Shown piece after piece: positions 60,160 to 64,000 of a stretch of DNA of 64,000 nucleotides. The notes beneath the pieces are model-generated. The model did not search any database. It saw only the letters and a list, made by a program, of their open reading frames with translations, and was not told the DNA's origin. The stretch is from an uncultured Lachnospiraceae bacterium. GTDB taxonomy: Bacteria > Bacillota > Clostridia > Lachnospirales > Lachnospiraceae. The position numbers and the translations under genes are program-made. Numbering within the stretch: position 1 is the stretch's first letter; the number at the start of each line of letters is the position of its first letter. Location of the stretch: assembly GCA_910583615.1 (NCBI GenBank), contig CAJTXP010000011.1, forward strand, positions 1 through 64,000, given 5' to 3'.

Positions 60160-63100
60160 ATGGCTTTGGAAAATAACAGCGACAAAGGGAAGAATATGAC
60201 GGAGGAATTTCAGATAGAAGAAGGAGTGCTGGTCGCCTACACCGGACGCAGCGAGGCTGTGACAGTTCCAGAGCAGGTGCGCGCCATAGGGCCGGGTGCG
60301 TTTAAAGCATGTGTTTCTCTGAAAAAAGTGATCCTTCCGGATACTCTTCGGACTATTGGCGAAAATGCATTTAAAGGCTGTCGGAAACTGGAAGAAGTCC
60401 GGATCCCGGGACAGGTATCGGAGATCGGCAGTTATGCGTTCCACCGCTGCCACGGACTGAAGCAGATGATCCTGCCGCCGTCCGTGAAGGAACTGGGCGA
60501 TTGTACGTTTCTCTACTGCGACAGTCTTACAGAGATCCGGATGCCGGGGGTCAGGCGGCTGGGAAGACAGGCGTTCGTCAATGACGTGCTGCTGGAAAAG
60601 ATCGAGATATCGGAGGATCTTCAGGAAGCCTGCATCTGCGATGTGTTTACCGGCTGCGGGAAGATTTGTGAGATTGCATTTTCAGGCGGAGCATGTTTCA
60701 GGATTCCCAATGCAGTGGAGGCTGTGGCAGGGGATCTTCCGTTACCTGCTCTGGTGCGGCTGATCGCAGTTGATATTCTTCGGATGATGGAGCTGGAGGG
60801 CAGGACGCTGGTTCGCTTCCTGACCAATTTAAAGCATGTGGACGTTCCGGAGGGAATTGAGGTTCTGGCAAAGAGCTGTTTTTTTGATAAACGCGGCATC
60901 CTGTCTGTGAAACTTCCGAAAACTTTAAAGGAGATCGGGAGCAGGGCATTTCGGAACTGCATCGGCCTGGAAACAGTGATTTTTGAAGGCGGTTCTGTCC
61001 GGATTCACGAGGATGCGTTCAAAAACTGCACGTCTCTGAAGACGATCCGGATCTGTGACGAAAAGGAATACCGGTTTGAAGGCCTTGCAGGGTTGCGTGG
61101 GACAGAGATCCCTGAGATGGTCCGCCGCATCTATCGGCAGGTGATGGGAAATTTCCGCATCAGCGGGACGATCCTGCTGAAATATCTGGGTTCGGAATCA
61201 CGAGTGGCAGTTCCGGAGGGGATCACGCAGATCGCAGAAGAAGCCTTTGCGGGCAATGAGGCCATTGACCGGGTCATCCTGCCGGACAGCGTTTACAGGA
61301 TCGGCGCGGAGGCTTTCCGGGACTGTCTGCTGCTTCAGACGATTGTGCTGCCGGGCGGACTGGAGAAGATCGGACCGGGAGCTTTTGAAAACTGCGTCAA
61401 GCTGATCCGGATCCGCCTTCCGCAGGAAGTCAGGCATATTGAGGAACGGACCTTCCGCCATTGCACTGTGCTTCGGGAGGTGCGTTTTCCGGAAGGCTTT
61501 TATGGTATTGAAGAGAGCGCGTTTTACGGCTGTACATCCCTTAGGGAGATTTCTTTTCCGGACAGTTTAAGATGGATCGGAAGGATGGCGTTTTATCGGT
61601 GCAGCGGGCTGAAGGAAGTGCGGCTTCCCGCAGGCGTGGGCTGCGTGGAAAGTCTCGCATTTGGAAGAAGCGGTGTCAGAAGGGTACAGATTGGAGCGGA
61701 CGGAGGACAGTACAAAACAGAAGTGTTCGGCGGCTGCAGGAGTCTTCAAACACTGGTGCTGAAGGAGGGAGTGCGGCATATTCCGGATAAACTGGCGTAT
61801 GGCTGCACTGCTCTGGCGCATGTGTCTGTGCCGGAGTCGGTTCAGTCTGTCGGGAGATTTCCATGGGAGAAGACCCCCTTTCTTGCAGAATGGAAAAAAC
61901 GTATGGATACCAGAGACGGCGTTTTTTGGGATGGTCGTGACCTGGAAGGAAAGGTACGTCTGTCCGACCAGGTGCGCATCCTGGCGGGCGGCGCGTTTTA
62001 CGGAAATGAGAACCTGACGGAGGTGTACCTGCCGGATTCGGTTCGCTGGATCGGTCCCGGCGCATTCAAGGGATGCAGGTGTCTTCTGCGGGTGCGGATG
62101 CCCTTCGGTATGGAACGTATGGAGGCAGAAGTGTTTTCCGGCTGCACGGAGCTTCAGGAAATATGGTTCTCAGAGACTGAAGAACCGCAGCCGGTTCCTG
62201 CATGGAAGTTTATCGGAGAGCGGGCTTTTTACCGGTGCGGGAAGCTGCGGGGCATTCGGCTTGACCGTGTGGAACGGATCGAAAAGGAAGCCTTTGCCGG
62301 TTGTGGGACGCTGGAAAGAAGTATCCCGGCTCATAAAAAAGATATCAGGATCGGAGAACGGGCTTTCGAAGGTACTGGGTATCTGGAGGGAAGAGAAGGA
62401 ACCCCCGTCGCTTTTGGACGAGTGCTTCTGTCGGGCGGTGACTGCAGCGGGGAAGTGTGTCTGCAGGAAGAAGTGGCAGGTATTGTGCCATACGCTTTTG
62501 CCGGAAACCGCAGGATCACGAAGGTGCGTCTTCCTGAAAGCCTTCAATGGATCGGGGAAGGTGCGTTTTATGGGTGCAGCGGGCTTCTGGAAGTAGAATT
62601 TCCGGAAGGAATTATGCGGATCGAACGGAGCGCCTTTGAGAAATGCATCCGGCTTCAAAAGATTGAAACAGCTGCCCGGCAGGCGGGAACGGCTGCTTTT
62701 GCCGGCTGTGTTTCCCTGAAAGAAGCGGCGGTTCCTAATCTGTCAATTTTAACAGAACGTCTGTTCGAAAACTGCAGAGAACTGAAGACCTGCCATTTGG
62801 AGCGGGCCGGAGCGATTCTGTCCCACTGCTTCAGCGGATGCAGGGCTCTGAAGCAGGTTTTGATCAATATGGTTCATGTGGTGCGTCCCTATGCCTTTGC
62901 AGGATGCGACGGACTGACTGCTGTGGAATTCAGGGATGAAGCATGTCTGTGCCCGCATGCCATGGAAGACTGCGGGAGCCTGGAAAAGATCACATTGACT
63001 GGAGAAAATGGGACGATCCGCCTGTATGAATATGCCCTTTCCGGCTGTACGGCTCTTCGAAGAATTGTCCGTCAGGGAAAGACATGGGAATTTCATGATT

Positions 63101-64000
63101 ACGGAGATATCTGTTCAGAACGGCTTCCGGAGACTGCAAGGCTTATGTTCCACAGCGCATTCAGTTGTTTTCTGGTGGAGCAGGAGGAGAGACTCTGCGG
63201 TTACCGGGGATCCGGGCGGATCGTGAAGATTCCGGAAGGGATCCGCCGTATTGAAGCGGAAGTGTTCCGGGATGTGCTGATGCTGGAGGATGTGGAGATT
63301 CCGAAAAGTGTGGAATACATCGGCGCCAAGGCATTTCACGGAACAGAGTGGCTGAAAAAGCGGAGGGAAGAAGATCCGCTTGTCATTGTAAACCACATGC
63401 TTCTGGACGGTTCCGGCTGTGCCGGAGAGGTGGCCGTGCCGGAAGATGTGCGTCTGGTCTGCGGCTGGGCTTTTGCGGGCGGGCTGCAGATCCGGAAACT
63501 GCGTTTTCTGTCTGACCGGGTGCGGGTGGAAGAATACGCCTTCCGAAACTGCATCAATCTGCAGGAAATGGTGCTGGCGGACGGTTCCTGCGTGCATTTT
63601 ACCGGGCTTGCGGACAGAGAACGGGAGCTTCCGGCACTGGCCAGACAGGCGGCGTTTGACAGTCTGAACTGTTTTAAGACGGACCCGGACGGAGTGCTGG
63701 TGGAATGTACGGGCAATCTTGCACAGCTGAAGCTTGCCCGGGGAATCACTGCCGTTGGTGACGGCGCGTTTGAGGACAGTAATCTGCTGACGGAACTCTG
63801 TTTTCCGGAAACGGTAAAAAAGATCGGAAAACGCGCCTTTGCGGGATGCAGGTGGCTCCGGGAAGTCCGAAGCGCGGACCATGTGGAGCAGATCGGCGCA
63901 CAGGCATTTTCCGGCTGCGGCGTGCTTGAGCGGGTGGAGCTGTCGGATGCGTTTGGGAGCATGGGCAGCAGGGCCTTTGAAAACTGCACGTCGCTGGAGG
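60160..64000 (+). CDS. Giant BspA-type leucine-rich-repeat protein (3' end outside window)
   Basis: An uninterrupted frame runs from ATG 60160 to the window end, at least 1,280 residues. It consists almost wholly of LRR_5/BspA-type repeats with the pattern IGxxAFxxCxxLxxVxLPxxVxxI (for example AFKACVSLKKVILP, AFENCTSLE), interrupted by longer, less regular units near 60,650, 61,090, 62,400 and 63,400. There is no signal peptide or lipobox at the N terminus (MALENNSDKGKNMTEEFQ), although an export signal is usual for surface BspA proteins. It may be a cytosolic scaffold or use another route. A weak GGGAG-type site lies before the start, six bases after the dus stop. Ligand unknown. Confidence 0.85.
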   Translation, partial: MALENNSDKGKNMTEEFQIEEGVLVAYTGRSEAVTVPEQVRAIGPGAFKACVSLKKVILPDTLRTIGENAFKGCRKLEEVRIPGQVSEIGSYAFHRCHGLKQMILPPSVKELGDCTFLYCDSLTEIRMPGVRRLGRQAFVNDVLLEKIEISEDLQEACICDVFTGCGKICEIAFSGGACFRIPNAVEAVAGDLPLPALVRLIAVDILRMMELEGRTLVRFLTNLKHVDVPEGIEVLAKSCFFDKRGILSVKLPKTLKEIGSRAFRNCIGLETVIFEGGSVRIHEDAFKNCTSLKTIRICDEKEYRFEGLAGLRGTEIPEMVRRIYRQVMGNFRISGTILLKYLGSESRVAVPEGITQIAEEAFAGNEAIDRVILPDSVYRIGAEAFRDCLLLQTIVLPGGLEKIGPGAFENCVKLIRIRLPQEVRHIEERTFRHCTVLREVRFPEGFYGIEESAFYGCTSLREISFPDSLRWIGRMAFYRCSGLKEVRLPAGVGCVESLAFGRSGVRRVQIGADGGQYKTEVFGGCRSLQTLVLKEGVRHIPDKLAYGCTALAHVSVPESVQSVGRFPWEKTPFLAEWKKRMDTRDGVFWDGRDLEGKVRLSDQVRILAGGAFYGNENLTEVYLPDSVRWIGPGAFKGCRCLLRVRMPFGMERMEAEVFSGCTELQEIWFSETEEPQPVPAWKFIGERAFYRCGKLRGIRLDRVERIEKEAFAGCGTLERSIPAHKKDIRIGERAFEGTGYLEGREGTPVAFGRVLLSGGDCSGEVCLQEEVAGIVPYAFAGNRRITKVRLPESLQWIGEGAFYGCSGLLEVEFPEGIMRIERSAFEKCIRLQKIETAARQAGTAAFAGCVSLKEAAVPNLSILTERLFENCRELKTCHLERAGAILSHCFSGCRALKQVLINMVHVVRPYAFAGCDGLTAVEFRDEACLCPHAMEDCGSLEKITLTGENGTIRLYEYALSGCTALRRIVRQGKTWEFHDYGDICSERLPETARLMFHSAFSCFLVEQEERLCGYRGSGRIVKIPEGIRRIEAEVFRDVLMLEDVEIPKSVEYIGAKAFHGTEWLKKRREEDPLVIVNHMLLDGSGCAGEVAVPEDVRLVCGWAFAGGLQIRKLRFLSDRVRVEEYAFRNCINLQEMVLADGSCVHFTGLADRERELPALARQAAFDSLNCFKTDPDGVLVECTGNLAQLKLARGITAVGDGAFEDSNLLTELCFPETVKKIGKRAFAGCRWLREVRSADHVEQIGAQAFSGCGVLERVELSDAFGSMGSRAFENCTSLE

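Noticed and set aside
60160..64000. Possible tandem DNA repeat or CRISPR-like array
   Set aside because: The periodicity is of LRR protein repeats about 23 residues long with diverged DNA; there are no identical repeats or spacers. No CRISPR array is seen anywhere in the window.

Overview
The window looks like chromosomal DNA of a spore-forming, probably motile member of the Clostridia, most likely Lachnospiraceae. The reasons are an intact spo0A with 0A boxes in front of it, CotF-like spore coat genes, a DUF6472 protein, a Lachnospiraceae-style gene set (serC-serA-DUF1015, tgt-yajC, rubrerythrin) and a chemotaxis receptor behind a sigma-28-like -10 element. Most genes have strong AGGAGG-type ribosome binding sites and many have clean TTGACA/TATAAT promoters. 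Species cannot be assigned from this sequence alone.

Region 1 (1-8.5 kb) is an accessory Rhs polymorphic-toxin island. It holds the 3' part of a very large RHS/YD-repeat protein whose AT-rich tip carries a WHH-type nuclease motif, a SMI1/KNR4 immunity gene, an IS630-type insertion, orphan immunity-like genes, a RES-like (putative NAD-degrading toxin family) gene that appears frameshifted, and a degraded RHS fragment joined to a truncated AT-rich gene. Region 2 (8.5-22.5 kb) holds a chemotaxis receptor, M18 and M24 peptidases, a MATE transporter, a rhomboid protein, TerD, an ECF-like Gx transporter, an AAA/PD-(D/E)XK orphan, glycogen branching enzyme, and a response regulator/histidine kinase pair.

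Region 3 (22.5-30.7 kb): the two-component system diverges from an RND efflux adaptor and permease that it probably controls. They are followed by spo0A, glycogen synthase and two small CotF-like genes. Region 4 (30.7-42 kb) is biosynthetic: chorismate synthase, tgt-yajC, leuB-ilvD-ilvB, and serC-serA-DUF1015 behind a structured leader. Region 5 (42-60 kb) holds an M50 protease/TPR/epimerase operon, a glycosyltransferase fused to a DNA-deoxyinosine glycosylase, YbaK, a flavin oxidase, rubrerythrin, a hybrid sensor kinase, the two topoisomerase IV subunits, a HAD phosphatase, an XRE-aminotransferase fusion, tRNA-Pro(GGG) and dus. Region 6 (60.2 kb to the end) is one giant leucine-rich-repeat gene that runs off the window.

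The least ordinary signals are: (a) families of related palindromic intergenic elements, one of which sits between four of the five native convergent gene pairs; (b) a 194-bp palindrome between aroC and tgt with a relative near 57.1 kb; (c) an AT-rich mosaic patch inside the efflux adaptor; (d) two unusual domain fusions, one of which (XRE-aminotransferase) has an internal ribosome site and four TTGAACT repeats around its promoter; and (e) an unassigned structured leader before serC.
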